The notes under the pieces were generated by a model. The model searched no databases and had not been told where the DNA came from. It worked only from the letters and a program-made list of their open reading frames with translations. From the NCBI GenBank assembly GCA_020740775.1, contig JAHEWK010000011.1, positions 496,001 through 560,000 of the forward strand: a DNA stretch of 64,000 nt. Direction: 5' to 3'. Position 1 is the stretch's first letter. The number at the start of each line of letters is the position of its first letter. This DNA is from Ilyonectria destructans. Lineage: Eukaryota > Ascomycota > Sordariomycetes > Hypocreales > Nectriaceae. Both the position numbers and the translations under genes were made by a program. Positions 1-10,895 of this stretch are shown in pieces.

Positions 1-1454
1 GGGTAGTCGACAAGGTTGTAGAGCGATGTATAAGTCCAGTAAAAGGCCGTGTCATGGGCAGAAGCAGGTCCGACAAAGGCTGGTCCGATCACCACATCCA
101 CATCTTGCTCATTCCAACTCTCGGCAAAGTCGCAGCGGAAATCATCTCTCTCCCTGCGCGCCAAATTCACGTCTTGGGCAGTTTGCATCCCATTGGGCTC
201 TTCGTCCTTCCAGATCCAGTCGCTCAGAGGATGCACTGGCTCTCCAGTGGCGAGAATAGCACCTTTACTACCTGCTCCTCCATCGGGCCAGTACATCCGT
301 CGGGCCTTGGACCATGCATCAGCTGCACCAAAGGGCTTGAATTCCTTTACTTCAATGAGCTCTGCGTGCTTGGGGTCAGACAAGAGTTCCTTTGCCCACG
401 CCATTGCCCTCTTGACAGGTGGCTGAGGCTCGATGAAGCCGTCGTTGTTGATAATTCCAACCTTCAGGCGCTTGTTCAAAGGCGTCTTCAAGCCGGTCCA
501 GGGGAGTGGAATAACTTTGGGGTCGACAAGGTACGGCTTGGCGGCGAGGACGCTATTCATGAAAAGGTCCATGTCTCTCAGGCTGCGACACATGGGTCCT
601 GTCGAGCACATAATGTTGAGCTCAGCTGCGGATGGAGACGCGAGGAACGCCTTCATCGGTAGCAAAGGTGATGTTGGCTTGAATCCGTAGATGCCGCAAA
701 ACGCAGCCGGTGCCCGAATGCTTCCACCAATATCCGTGCCGACGCCCAAGACAGATCCTTTCATGGCTATCAAGGCCGCCTCGCCTCCGGTAGAACCACC
801 AGCCGTGAGGTTGATATTGAAAGGATTCAACACTCGACCCCAAAGAGAGTCGCTTTCAAGGTGCATCAGGGTTTGGGGTTGGTTGGTCTTGCAGTAAAAC
901 ACGGCGCCCATGTCACGCAGAATCGCAATCATGTGGCTGTCCGTTTCGTCCTTGACAATAGAACTCATGCATCCAAGCGAAGAAAAGGTTCCCGCGATGG
1001 GCATGTGGTCCTTGATGCTAATAGGTACTCCGTGTAGAGGACCAATCGTCTTTCCATTCTTGGCAAGGTACTCATCCAACTTCGTCGCTTGCTCAATAGC
1101 CTCATCCATGAACCACTGGGTCAAGCAGCAAGTGAGTTGGTGAGAAATGATGGCGCGCTTCGAAAAAGCCGTAGCCACTGCAACCGCAGTGTATTTCTTG
1201 TTTGCAATTGCTTCTGCGAGACCGACTGCATCGTAGGTCTCTGTAATCTCAATCTCCTCGGCAGTCAAGATCCCGCAGGTAGTGGGTATCCCAGACACAT
1301 CAAGAGGCGGGCTGCTGATGAGTTCTTGAGGCAAGAGGTACTCGGATGGAACCTTTTCAGCAAAGACTTGAAGCAGTGAAGTCCGCTTCGTCTCAAATTC
1401 AGGAGTGCCCTGGGGGACTGCCTTTGGCTTGACGACGGAAAGAGATTTGGCCAT
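1..1454 (-). CDS. Amidase (acetamidase/FAAH-like), C-terminus off the window
   Basis: An open frame runs without a stop from the ATG at 1454 to base 1, giving about 484 residues; the gene continues leftwards beyond the window. It is an amidase-signature enzyme, which hydrolyses carboxamides to acid and ammonia. Visible motifs are the catalytic lysine in GVPISIKDH, the cis-serine region TAGGSTGGEAAL (second Ser of the usual GGSSGGE is Thr, but the cis-Ser is kept) and the nucleophile serine in GTDIGGSIRAPAAFCG. All three Ser-cisSer-Lys positions are present, so it should be active. No signal peptide is seen, suggesting a cytosolic enzyme. No intron is needed. Fungal family members are about 530-560 residues, so some 50-80 residues are missing. 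It is divergent from an MFS transporter followed by a Zn2Cys6 regulator, which suggests an inducible amide or nitrogen-source unit; the natural substrate cannot be told. Confidence 0.93.
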   Translation of the reverse strand, partial: MAKSLSVVKPKAVPQGTPEFETKRTSLLQVFAEKVPSEYLLPQELISSPPLDVSGIPTTCGILTAEEIEITETYDAVGLAEAIANKKYTAVAVATAFSKRAIISHQLTCCLTQWFMDEAIEQATKLDEYLAKNGKTIGPLHGVPISIKDHMPIAGTFSSLGCMSSIVKDETDSHMIAILRDMGAVFYCKTNQPQTLMHLESDSLWGRVLNPFNINLTAGGSTGGEAALIAMKGSVLGVGTDIGGSIRAPAAFCGIYGFKPTSPLLPMKAFLASPSAAELNIMCSTGPMCRSLRDMDLFMNSVLAAKPYLVDPKVIPLPWTGLKTPLNKRLKVGIINNDGFIEPQPPVKRAMAWAKELLSDPKHAELIEVKEFKPFGAADAWSKARRMYWPDGGAGSKGAILATGEPVHPLSDWIWKDEEPNGMQTAQDVNLARRERDDFRCDFAESWNEQDVDVVIGPAFVGPASAHDTAFYWTYTSLYNLVDY

Positions 1455-2202
1455 GACAGTGATTGAAGCGCAGGGCCAATAATTTTAGTAGCAGTAAAAG
1501 ACAGAGAAGAGAGAGAAGATGATGAATCTTGATGTAGGCTGCAAGCTATGGCATTTAATATTGCCGTGTCTCAGCCCCTCATTGTGCAACCATCCGGCGG
1601 AATGCGAGTAATGTGCTATCTGCCGCCACATTCATTTCCATGCGCAAATACATGTTATTGGTCTTGATCAACTTCCCCGCTCGACCAGCTTCATATCGGG
1701 CTATCATCAGGTGTCGGAACCAAACGTCAACCCCACGTCCCAGACTCGGGATCCCGCTATACGCCGGCCGCATAACAGTTCCGACTCCTCCAAGCCAGAG
1801 ATATAACCGAAGCACTATCTCGCGCAGTGACCAATCAAAACTAAATGCGCAAGCCGTCGATATCGCTTATCACGCATGCCAGGGTGTCACTACCAGCCAA
1901 TCATGTGGATTTGCGCTGTTGCGGATCCCCATAGCGCTGATCGATGCTCCTCACGTCGGATCCTGGTTGTCACGAGCGTCACCACGGTCAAGTGCAGATA
2001 AACATTCTCAACATGAGCAAGGGTCATGTCTCCGTTCTGGTCTTATCAGCCAGCGTGTAAATGCGGCCGTCGTTTTCTAGGCGAGTATCATTCGGCCGGC
2101 CGGAGACATTCCGTGTGAAACCTTGGAATGTACAAACAGTTTAAAGTCCCTGCATTCCCTCCTGCAGTTGCCGATCCAACTCCTCATCAATTCTTCACCA
2201 CC
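1455..2202. other. Divergent intergenic region between amidase and MFS gene
   Basis: About 750 bases hold the presumed promoters of both flanking genes. Open frames here are short and show no recognisable domain. I see no repeat or RNA gene. Confidence 0.6.
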
Positions 2203-4029
2203 ATGTCTATTGATTCCGAAAATATGGCACACAGGGATGCCATTCCCGGTACCGTCCATCTGGTTGACTTGGACCACACAATGCACGCTCGTCACTCTAG
2301 TGCCGCTGGCGACATTGTGCTTGATCCGTCGCCTTCCAGTGACCCGAATGATCCGCTCAATTGGGCTCCTCGTCGGAAACTTCTCTCCATGATCTGCCAG
2401 AGTTTGTGAGTATCCCAAACGAGCCGAGTTCTCCACTAACGCACGCAGATACACTTGGTTCACCGGAATCTCAGTGTCCACGGTCTACTCGGTCATCGTC
2501 CCCCTTTCTGCCGCGTCTGGTGTCTCCATCGCCACCCTCAACGAAGGCACCGGTTATATGTTCCTGTTCCTCGGCTGGAGTCTGCTATTCTGGCAACCAT
2601 TCTCTCTGAGATATGGAAAGCGCCTGACATATCTCATTTCAATCCTAGGAGCCATCGTAAGTGCCATATCATATCCTTTGCACTCCAGCTAACCATGATT
2701 AGGGCACAAGTATTTGGAGGTAAGCGTGCCGATATTAAGCATCGCAGAAGCTAACCCATGTAGCGCGTATGTCACTAGCAACGGAGAGTGGATTGCCAAG
2801 TGCATTTTGCAGGGGTTCTTTATCTCGCCCATCGAGGCGCTCCCAGAGATTTCTGTCACTGACATTGTAAGTGCCTTGCCTTGATATTGTCCAAAGCTAA
2901 CAGATGCAGTACTTTACCCATGAGCGCGGTACCTACATGGGCATCTATGCCTTTACTCTAGCAGGAAGCAACTATTTCGCCCCCGTCATCTGTGGCTTCA
3001 TCGCCGAGTATCAGGGATGGAGATGGGTGTTTTACTGGCCCGCCATTTTCCTGGCTGTCGTCTTTGCTTTCCTCTTTCTTTTTATGGAAGAGACAAACTA
3101 CAACCGTGTCACTGTCCAAGAGACGGCCTTGTCCCCAGATTCGCCCACAGAGCCCACAGAAAAAGCCCCTGTCGAGAACCCACACCTGACAGAGATTGGC
3201 GAGGTATACGCGACCGAAAAGACCTTTGTCCAGAAAATGTCCCTTTGGCAACCATCTCCCGGTCAAAACATGCTTCATCGCGCGCTTCGGAGCTTATCGT
3301 TCCTCAGCTGGCCCGTCATATTCTATGCAGGCTTCTCATACGGCTCCTACCTGATTTGGTTCAATGTTCTCAACGCAACCGCTTCTCTTATTCTCTCCGG
3401 AGCTCCCTACAACTTTGGTTCCTCTATGGTTGGAGTTAGCTACATCTCATGCTGCGTTGGAGTCATTGTCGGATCTTTTATTTCCGGTAGGCTGAGCGAC
3501 TGGTTGACGATCAAACTAGCCCGCCGGAACAATGGTATCATGGAGGCGGAACATAGGCTTTGGCCATTTGTCATCTGCGTCGTCATGGTTCCGGCTTCCT
3601 TGATCCTTTGGGGTGTCGGTGCTCAGCACGGAGTTCATTGGTTTGGACTCATTTTCGCCATGGGCTGCCTCGCCTTTACGTCCACCGTGGGCATTACGCT
3701 GAGTGTCAACTACCTGATTGACAGCTACCACAACATCAGTGGCGATGCCATTGTAACGGTCATCATCGTTCGAAACACAATGTCTTTTGCAATTAGTTAC
3801 GGGTAAGATGCTCCCCCTAGTAAAGTAACCATCTAACATGTGTAGAATCACACCGTGGATTACAAACCTAGGATATCAGAACTGTTTCATCTCAGCCGCC
3901 TTTGTCGGCATGGCCGCGTCTTCTGTATTTTTCATCATGATCAAATACGGAAAGCCACTCCGAGTCAAGAGTGCTAGCAAGTACTGGGAACTTGTGGACG
4001 GCGACAAGGCCAAGGCGGAGGGTAAATAG
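2203..4029 (+). CDS. MFS transporter, DHA1 (drug:H+ antiporter) type
   Basis: Six exons: 2203-2405, 2449-2656, 2703-2719, 2764-2866, 2910-3802 and 3846-4029, summing to 1608 nt (535 residues). The start ATG sits in the good context ACCACCATG; an upstream in-frame ATG at no better context is not needed. The N-terminal cytosolic tail carries DPNDPLNW, a hallmark of fungal DHA1-type facilitators, followed by hydrophobic helices (for example around [15 protein letters not shown] and [19 protein letters not shown]) and a long central loop rich in Glu and Pro. The expected 12 helices are accounted for by the length. Exon 3 is only 17 nt. It is in the plasma membrane by family and probably exports or imports a small organic compound. 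Position between an amidase and a Zn2Cys6 regulator suggests it moves the amidase substrate or product; that is inference. Confidence 0.93.
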
Positions 4030-4402
4030 TTGCGGTGTAGGGTAGGCGATGTTGGAGGCTTAGGAGCGATGTAGCGTACCAGGGTTCCACTGTGCTCGAT
4101 GGAATTATAGTAATCCAATATTGATTCTTCAATCTCAACTCACATCGTAGCAGGTCTGGAACAATCCATGAACCGCCATCCAATAACAAGGTCTGGATAT
4201 TGCCCCTGAAGACTACGTAGCTCAGGCCCCGCCTTATCTCGACCCCCGCACGTTATCACCACTAATCATCTACTAACCCATCTGGTCAAAGCTAAGACGC
4301 AGTGCCATCGTACATAACGTGGACATTCCCCTGGCCCACTCCTTCGGACCCAAGCTCTTAATCTATGGCTTGCAAATGTCATGTTGATTCACTCTGGGCA
4401 CT
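4030..4402. other. Short intergenic region
   Basis: This is the MFS 3' flank plus the presumed promoter of the Zn2Cys6 gene. No coding or repeat signal is seen. Confidence 0.5.
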
Positions 4403-5963
4403 ATGAGTAGTGCTACAGCTAGATTACGTACCAAGACTGGCTGCCTCACATGTAAAACCAACGACCGGCTTCGCGAGACCTTCTAACTGTGAATAGGCAG
4501 GAAACGACGGAAGAAATGCGACGAACAACTCCCCGTTTGCACAGGATGCCATCTTTCGAGTCGGCATTGCGAATGGCCTACCTCAGACGACCTCCTTGAT
4601 CGTCGCTTCGCCTCCCACAACCGCTCACGATACAGAGCGACCAAGACTGAACGAACAGAGCCAGCCGAGGATCGATCTCGGAAAGCCCGTTCCGAATCAA
4701 TCCCCCTCGACTCGGAACTTTGTATCCTTTCGGAATCGGCGGCTCACCGGGTGCTGTCTCGTGACTTGGAGATGGTCATATCCCGCCACTTTGTCGAGAG
4801 ATTCTATGGCCTTTTACTCTTGCCAAAATGTCATCCCGGCTTCTACGAAGGGTGGCTGACAGAGATACAAGATCTGATGGTCCAGCACAAAAGCCTCTAC
4901 TATTCTGTCTTGGCCTGTGCTGCATCTCATATCCACTGTACTGATGCATTGTCACAAATGCAGGAGCTTGCTCTCAGCTATTATTCCAATGCGCTCAAAG
5001 AGCTCTCGAGACTTCTTGCAAGGGCCTCCCAGCTCGAGAACCACAATGGCTTGTTAATGTCAGTTATGCTATTGTACCTACACGGGGTAAGGTTCCACGA
5101 CAAGTGCACAACCTTGTGCTGACTTCTTACAGTGTATGGGATATGGTACGGATGCCGATATCCCACGGCACGTCACTGCTGCAACGAGAATCCTTACGCT
5201 ACGACTTTTTAGGCGCTCTTTGAGCATCGACCGGCTTTTTGACAGGCTTGCTGTTGAAAGTGTTTTGTACCAGATATTTCTTGTTACCACTGGTTTGTGG
5301 ACGGATTCCAAAGGGCTAGACTACGACTTTGACACCGACTTTTGGACCCAAGCTGAGAATTTATTGGACCGATCGTCATTTTTCCCTGGGCGCTCCATGA
5401 GCTTCAACAGCCCGGTCCTTGGCATTCCAGTCTCACTATTTAGACTTGCCATTTCGCTACGCCAGCAGTGTCGAAATCGATCGCAAGACCAGGCCGTCCT
5501 TGAAATAATACGGAGCGAAGTAGAGGTGTGGGAAGCAGCATTACTTTGCGACCCGGAGCTGAAACCCTCATCCCTGAATGAGCGACCGAAAACCCAAGAA
5601 AGATACTACAGGGACGCGGCATATCTGTACGCTATTATTGTCTCCATGTTGCTGGAGCAGCTAGACCAGAATGAGAACACTGGTCCTTCCCCGATGGCGT
5701 CAGGCGACAGTTGGCAGATAAGAAAAGCGGTTCAGATCCTTCAAAGTCATAGATACGACGACGGATGGACAAAGTGCTACATCGGAAGTTGGCCCGTGTA
5801 CACGCTGGGCTTTTTTATGAGCTCTCCCGAGGACATCGAACTCATTCGATCTGAATTTCAACGGAGATGGGCCCTGACGAATTTTTCCCAGATCAAGCGC
5901 TTCAGCCATGACCTCGAAGCTACTTGGAGTGCGCGGGGGCAGATTGGGAATCGTTGGGGATGA
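4403..5963 (+). CDS. Zn(II)2Cys6 transcription factor
   Basis: Three exons: 4403-4451, 4497-5086 and 5133-5963, total 1470 nt (489 residues). The first intron interrupts the second cysteine codon of the zinc cluster, and splicing restores C-x2-C-x6-C-x6-C-x2-C-x6-C beginning at residue 14 (GCLTCRKRRKKCDE, then CTGCHLSSRHCEW). This is the canonical fungal binuclear zinc DNA-binding domain. The rest is a helical regulatory region of the Fungal_trans_2 kind (pieces such as HFVERFYGLL and LYYSVLACAASH). The length is usual for the family. It is nuclear and DNA-binding by family. It follows the MFS gene on the same strand by 373 bases and is the natural candidate regulator of the amidase/MFS pair. 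Confidence 0.92.
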
Positions 5964-6529
5964 GGCCGGCATACTGTTGGCAATGCACCACAAGGCAAGC
6001 GAATTGATCTGTCGCGTCGTGTGCCAGGTGAGAGACGGCAGAAAAATACGCCGCGGACAAAACCTTCAGTGGGTCTGTTAAGGCGAATATCGTGGTCTCT
6101 GGCTTGATACGGTGCGGCACAGCATAGCGAAAGGATCAACCACCTATTCACTATTTGGCCGTGGCATGTGCTTTAGCTGGATAGAGGTTGACTGTATTAC
6201 GATGCGGGAACCGATATCTCATTTGTTGAACAGCTTCGCTTGGGCTCAGAGCTCTTGATGCATGACTGTATTCTGCAATTGACTTGACTGGCCGCATCAC
6301 TCGCACCATCAATGTCGCCCACCAAGCGGGTTGAAACCATGCTGGAATCGCTCCAAGAGTCAGTATGTAATTAGAGAATGCAATTATCTTTCGATCCCCT
6401 TCTCTTCAATGCACAATTAATTTACGTAACTCCGGTGGGGAGGGCTAACCCGCTTATATGGGTCTTCGCTTGCATGAGGTTAAGAACTGAATTAACTCAC
6501 GCACTTTCAACATTCGATCAAGAACTTAA
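5964..6529. other. Intergenic region
   Basis: No supported gene lies here. The antisense open frames over 5700-6150 overlap the end of the transcription factor and have no domain. Confidence 0.5.
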
Positions 6530-6619
6530 GCCCTCATCATCTAGTGGTTAGGATACCAGTTTGTGGTTCACCGCATTCATAAAACACTGGAAACGACCGT
6601 TCGATTCTGTCTGGAGGCA
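6530..6619 (+). tRNA. tRNA-His (GTG), intron-containing, slightly degenerate
   Basis: A cloverleaf can be folded. The acceptor stem is 6530-6536 with 6612-6618 (one C-A mismatch and one T-G wobble). The D-arm holds the A-box-like TAGTGGTTAG at 6542-6551. The anticodon stem is CCAGT (6556-6560) with ACTGG (6586-6590). The loop is TTGTGG plus C, matching fungal tRNA-His with G37 and C38. An 18-nt intron lies at 6567-6584 directly after position 37 and contains CAC, able to pair with the GTG anticodon as in normal pre-tRNA. The T-arm has GTTCGATTC (B box), with one C-T mismatch in its stem. T-runs from about 6635 can terminate Pol III. The two mismatches leave some chance that it is a decaying copy. 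Confidence 0.62.
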
Positions 6620-6941
6620 ATTGATTCGATATTCTTTTCTTTTTTTCCTTTTTATTCAAGTCTCTATCAAACAGGATGAATTGGTTGAGACAGCTTATTG
6701 ACAATGTAAGATGTTGTCTTTTTTTTCTAACAGGTAGGAAGCTAGCTATTTATCCCTAGGGATCGAGTTGATCATGATGCCTTCGGAACGATGACTCCGA
6801 CCCGGAGTTGGGTCCGGCGGGTCCCGGGAGTTGAGTCCGGTAGGTCCGGATGACCTAGGACCCGGTTCGGGATCATAAGCCGGTAGGGCCCTAAGAGCCG
6901 GCAGCCGTTCGTCTGACAGTCTCCAAGTCGCTTCCATAGTC
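6620..6941. repeat. Spacer with GC-rich degenerate GGTCCGG-type repeats
   Basis: At about 6785-6905 the sequence repeats variants of GGGTCCGG, GAGTCCGG and GGTCCGGA several times, with CCCGGG and CCTAGG palindromes. It lies just 3' of the secreted-protein gene. Similar CCGG-rich words recur at about 40255-40335. Its function is not known. Confidence 0.4.
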
Positions 6942-7379
6942 CTACCTGTCCACCCAGCACTTTGCGCTCTTCCACTGGTAGCCACCAGAGCTTCTGCCTG
7001 CCAAACAGTTACCACTACCCGTATGAATCCCCTTCTGGTTGCCTTTGCATCCCCAGTCATCCCAGAATGAACAAGAGCACCAAGGATGCGGCGTGCTGCT
7101 TCCATCCCAGCAACCGGCAAGATTCAGGCTTTGTGTTCCACCAGCTTGTCGGAAATCCCAGCATTCTCCGTCGTCAGGGTCGCTGATGGAGAAGGTGAGT
7201 CCGGCCTGAGGGTGTTTTCCGCCGCGAAATTGCCAAAAGGCCATCTCGCCAGCGTACTGCGAGCATTGCGTGTTTGTGTAAAAGTTGATTTGAACCGCTT
7301 TGCCGTTTTCATAGTTGGCCTGCACGCCGGTGAACTGTGCGACGGTGGCTAAAACGGCTGAAAATTTAAGAAGCTGCAT
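6942..7379 (-). CDS. Small cysteine-rich secreted protein (candidate effector)
   Basis: Intronless, 145 residues from the ATG at 7379. The frame stays open upstream, but this ATG begins a clean signal peptide (MQLLKFSAVLATVAQFTGVQA), so it is the chosen start. The mature part of about 124 residues has eight cysteines, enough for four disulfides, and many aromatic and Gly residues (CWDFRQAGG, HPWCSCSFWDDWGC, YQWKSAKCWVDR). I recognise no named domain. Size, secretion signal and cysteine content fit the operational definition of a fungal effector or small secreted antimicrobial-like protein, but function cannot be inferred. A TATA-like element lies about 115 bases upstream. Confidence 0.8.
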   Translation of the reverse strand: MQLLKFSAVLATVAQFTGVQANYENGKAVQINFYTNTQCSQYAGEMAFWQFRGGKHPQAGLTFSISDPDDGECWDFRQAGGTQSLNLAGCWDGSSTPHPWCSCSFWDDWGCKGNQKGIHTGSGNCLAGRSSGGYQWKSAKCWVDR

Positions 7380-7492
7380 CTTGGGTGCTAGATGTTGACT
7401 AGAAGAAGAATAATGTGGATGTCGGTGAGTTTCTGTGATTTCTTTCAGAATGTCGTGGCTGAATCGAATCTTCAATGGAAGATGATGTGCTT

Positions 7493-7502
7493 TATATAAA
7501 GC
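7493..7502 (-). promoter_or_regulatory. TATA-like element of the secreted-protein gene
   Basis: A TTTATATAAA-like word is centred about 115 bases upstream of the start codon at 7379. It fits a TATA box with a leader of about 80-90 nt; this is a motif call only. Confidence 0.45.
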
Positions 7503-9687
7503 AAATGGTCGATGGGAAGTAAACCATTGTGACTTCGGTAAACTAAACGAGATGGACACAGTATTGGACCGGATTAAGCTTATGCTGACGGTTAATTTAA
7601 TGGCTAATGAAACACGTCAGCTAAGCATATACGAACTTCGTTGCCCCATCGTTGCAGGAATACCTATTGGTCGATTGTGGGGAAATTATTATGTGAGATC
7701 AGCGGCGTACTACTTTACAACGTCCAACTATCCTTTCATGCTTGAAGGCCTTCCTCTTTCTGGTAGGAGGCCTGTCTCTTTCTGGCAGGAGGCTGAGTGG
7801 AGTCTCAGTTCCTTGTGACTTTATTGGGTTGGAATATTTTTACCCTTCGAATACGAAGCGCATCTCTCAATATTTGTGGATTTAGCCGAGACTATACGCT
7901 CTAATTCGGGTTCGTGCATCGACAGCAAGCCTGGCGAAAGCCGCTAATGAGTTCGAGACCTATGAGCGATTGGGCAATTATTTATAGTATCCTATGGACA
8001 GGATAGAAGACGCGAGGGCTTAATTGATCTGTTATCGCTGTTAGAAGAAGAGTAACTGTAGCAGTAGCTGAGTTTGGTCTAGCTCTGGGACCATAAGTGG
8101 TCTTGGCTACACTTGATAGCTGGCCCTTGAAGTATTCCTTAAGACCACTTTGTTCTTGAAACAATCTACGTACCCCCCTCAAGACATAAGCCGGCAGATG
8201 CCTTCCAACATCCCCAGCAGCCAATAGAGCCTTTGTCGACGACGTTGGACCGGGACTTTAAGACCCCTTAGCTACTTACCAAAGGTTCAAATTAACGCTA
8301 ACTTATGATGGTGAGTCAAGTGTGTCGCTGTCTCGATCGGCTATCTGGCTGCATTTGCGGGCCAAGGAAAGGGCAGGCTAGCATCTTAAGTACGGGTCGA
8401 GGGCGCCAAGGTAAAGCGACGTGCATGTTCGAATAAAATTGCCCTAGGAGTAAGATGAATAACGTACAGAACAAGGCGAATTGGCTCTTTATTCCCTCAT
8501 GTAGCTCGCTCCACTCTGGGACATGCTGCTCACATGCATCTACAGAACAGAGCCAATAGCCAACGATCGCATCGTTCATAACCATCCCTCTCAAGTGGGC
8601 CTCATTTCTTAGGCAAGTCGCTTTCGAATGTGGGCCCACAAAATGGATAAATAACATGGCTTTCAGCTGCTCGTGAAATAATGAGGCAAGCTCGAGATGC
8701 GTTGGTTTGGAAAGTCTTGATAGCGTCTAGACCCGTTTCTTATATCAAATGATGCCTCTAAGTCATTTAATGATAGAACAGAGTACTTTAAATAAGCCGT
8801 AATGACCACCAAGCCCGTCGGATTGTCAAAAATTGACTTTTCTCAATCTCCTCCTCCATATCGTGCCTGCGCCTCACTAGTGACCCGTGTGCATAATCAG
8901 GCTACAAATAAACAGCCACAACAGGTCCCTGTCGACTAGTTTTTAGTGGGTATCCCCGCTGCAAGAGAGTATTGATGGATGTCTTAATGTACACTTATTC
9001 CGCTGCCCAACTGGACCACATTTGTGGCAGAGCAGCAGAAGTATAGTGGCTTAGCATTAAGGCAACGATATGCATAAGAATATGCCGCAATAGAATTCTC
9101 CACCTATCAAGGTCGCGTCTTGATGAGTTGCTGCGCGACGTCTCCATGGAATGTCATAGAATCTTTCGCCCGTTCAATTGATGCGTTAGGCAGCATCAGG
9201 CCGAGCACACTTACTGCGGCAGCATCATTTTCAACCCTGTAGTATTGTTCTGCCCCACCAGTGCGCAAATGCAAGCACCGTAGCATTGCCAGGAAACTTT
9301 GAAGCCCCATAATCTCCCACCTGAGCATGGGCAGGGATCAAATAAGTATACCAGGCGCAGTTATTTCAAGGCCGCCGAATTGTGTGGTATTCGCGTGCAA
9401 GACAAGAGGCTGAGGCTATCATTGCCACATGACCATTCAAGCTGAAGGCCTTGCACTCATTTAAATACGCACCCACTGCCCTTCTACCATTATATTTCAA
9501 TCGTTTTTCTGAAATTCAAAAATATTATCGCTGCGTCCCGTGCTTCACATTTTATCCACCCGATCCCTTGAGGCTCCTTGGACCTTCTTTTTATTTATCA
9601 TTGAGCTTCTTGCGCCAATATTCAGGTAGGCTAACATACTATTAAATACCTAAATATAGTTGGTACAACTGACACAGTCAAATCAAG
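7503..9687. other. Gene-poor region
   Basis: About 2.2 kb with only short frames lacking domains or credible starts. Around 7950-8260 the composition and a run of stop-interrupted coding-like sequence on the minus strand could be an old retroelement remnant, but no motif confirms it. At about 7755-7800 there is a tandem CTTTCTGG(T/C)AGGAGGC duplication. Confidence 0.45.
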
Positions 9688-10590
9688 ATGGAGCCTCAAC
9701 AAAGTAAAAGCTTGAGGGAACAATTTGCCAGCCATTGGGAAGTTGGTACAGCAGACAGCAACCTTACTCTACACGGTTTCCGTCGCTTCAAGACAACCCA
9801 TTTAATCAACCTGCGATACCTCGAAGCAGAGATTGCTGAAATGGATCACCTGCTCTATCAACTTGGCCTCGGCCTGAACCTGGAAACATCTTCCACTGAT
9901 AGACTCGGCATAAATCACTGCCAAAAGGATGAAACAGCGCCTTCTATTGACGAAGTGCTCACGAGCGAACTAATACAAAAACTGCGTCGACTAATGAAGG
10001 AATACGGTAAGTAGGGCGCTGAATTTCTAGAGGCGATATTAATTGACGCAGATGACGCACTGATTGCATTCAACACAATCATGTCTATGGACACTTTCTC
10101 GCTTCTAGACGACGAGAAACAATCACATTTCCGAACCGAGTTGACCGTCTATGAAAAATACAAGACTAGACTCTTGAGGGTTGATCAGACACCCCGCGTG
10201 CGTCAAGATCCACTTCAGCGGTGTATTCATCAACTTTTAAGACTACTTCGGTACAGGAGGGTTTCCAGCCTACCCAACAATGTTGAGCGTGCAGATATGG
10301 CGATGCCTGGACGACGGTGGTCCGCCCAAAACACGGCACTTATTGCGGATATCACAGGTCGGATCATCATTGCTGTGGTGGCAGCTGGCTTTCTAACGAT
10401 TCCTCTTGCGGCCTTGTCGCATGAGACACGGAAGGGCGTTCAGGTGATAGTGGTCTCAATATGCATTGTGCTATTCGCTTGTGTTGTGTCAGTCATGCTG
10501 AGGGCATCTAATTTGGAGATGCTAATCGTTTCTTCCGCATATGCTGCAATACTATCAGTATTCGTCTCGAATGCCCCAGCATCTAATTAG
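9688..10590 (+). CDS. DUF6594-type membrane protein
   Basis: Two exons, 9688-10006 and 10052-10590, total 858 nt (285 residues). The N-terminal half begins with the family-like FRRFKTTHLINLRYLEAEIAEMDHLL pattern (Arg-rich start, then a coiled helix), a middle linker follows, and the C-terminal third has three hydrophobic helices (TGRIIIAVVAAGFLTIPLAA, VIVVSICIVLFACVV, MLIVSSAYAAILSVFVS). This layout is that of fungal DUF6594 proteins, which are common in accessory regions and of unknown role. It ends about 300 bases before a decayed transposon. The second-exon frame includes Arg-rich RYRRVSSLP before the helices. Confidence 0.85.
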
Positions 10591-10895
10591 TCCCACAAAG
10601 GCCAACGTTCGGTATAAAGTGGCCACTATCTTCTAGGAATGCATTTATTTGAGCTTAGACAGAGATCCATAGTGTATGACGTTGATAGCCGGTTTGAAGC
10701 CAAATGTTGTTGTGGACTTGTGACTTTCAAGCACGCTTACACAGGCCACCCGCTTATGAGTGGGTAGAACACTTGGTTAGTGTTGTGTTGCTAAGTGGCA
10801 GCTGGTAGAAGTAAATCTCTCACCCTGAGTAGTGATGTGTCAGCCCAGACTTCTTAGTAACGGTTATAACACAGTGCAGGTGTGAATGACTTTGT
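10591..10895. other. Spacer between DUF6594 gene and transposon
   Basis: 305 bases of 3' flank. No further feature is seen up to the TA target duplication at 10896-10897. Confidence 0.5.

Noticed and set aside
7982..8224. Retrotransposon polyprotein fragment
   Set aside because: The minus-strand frame is short and shows no gag, RT or integrase motif; left as unexplained sequence.
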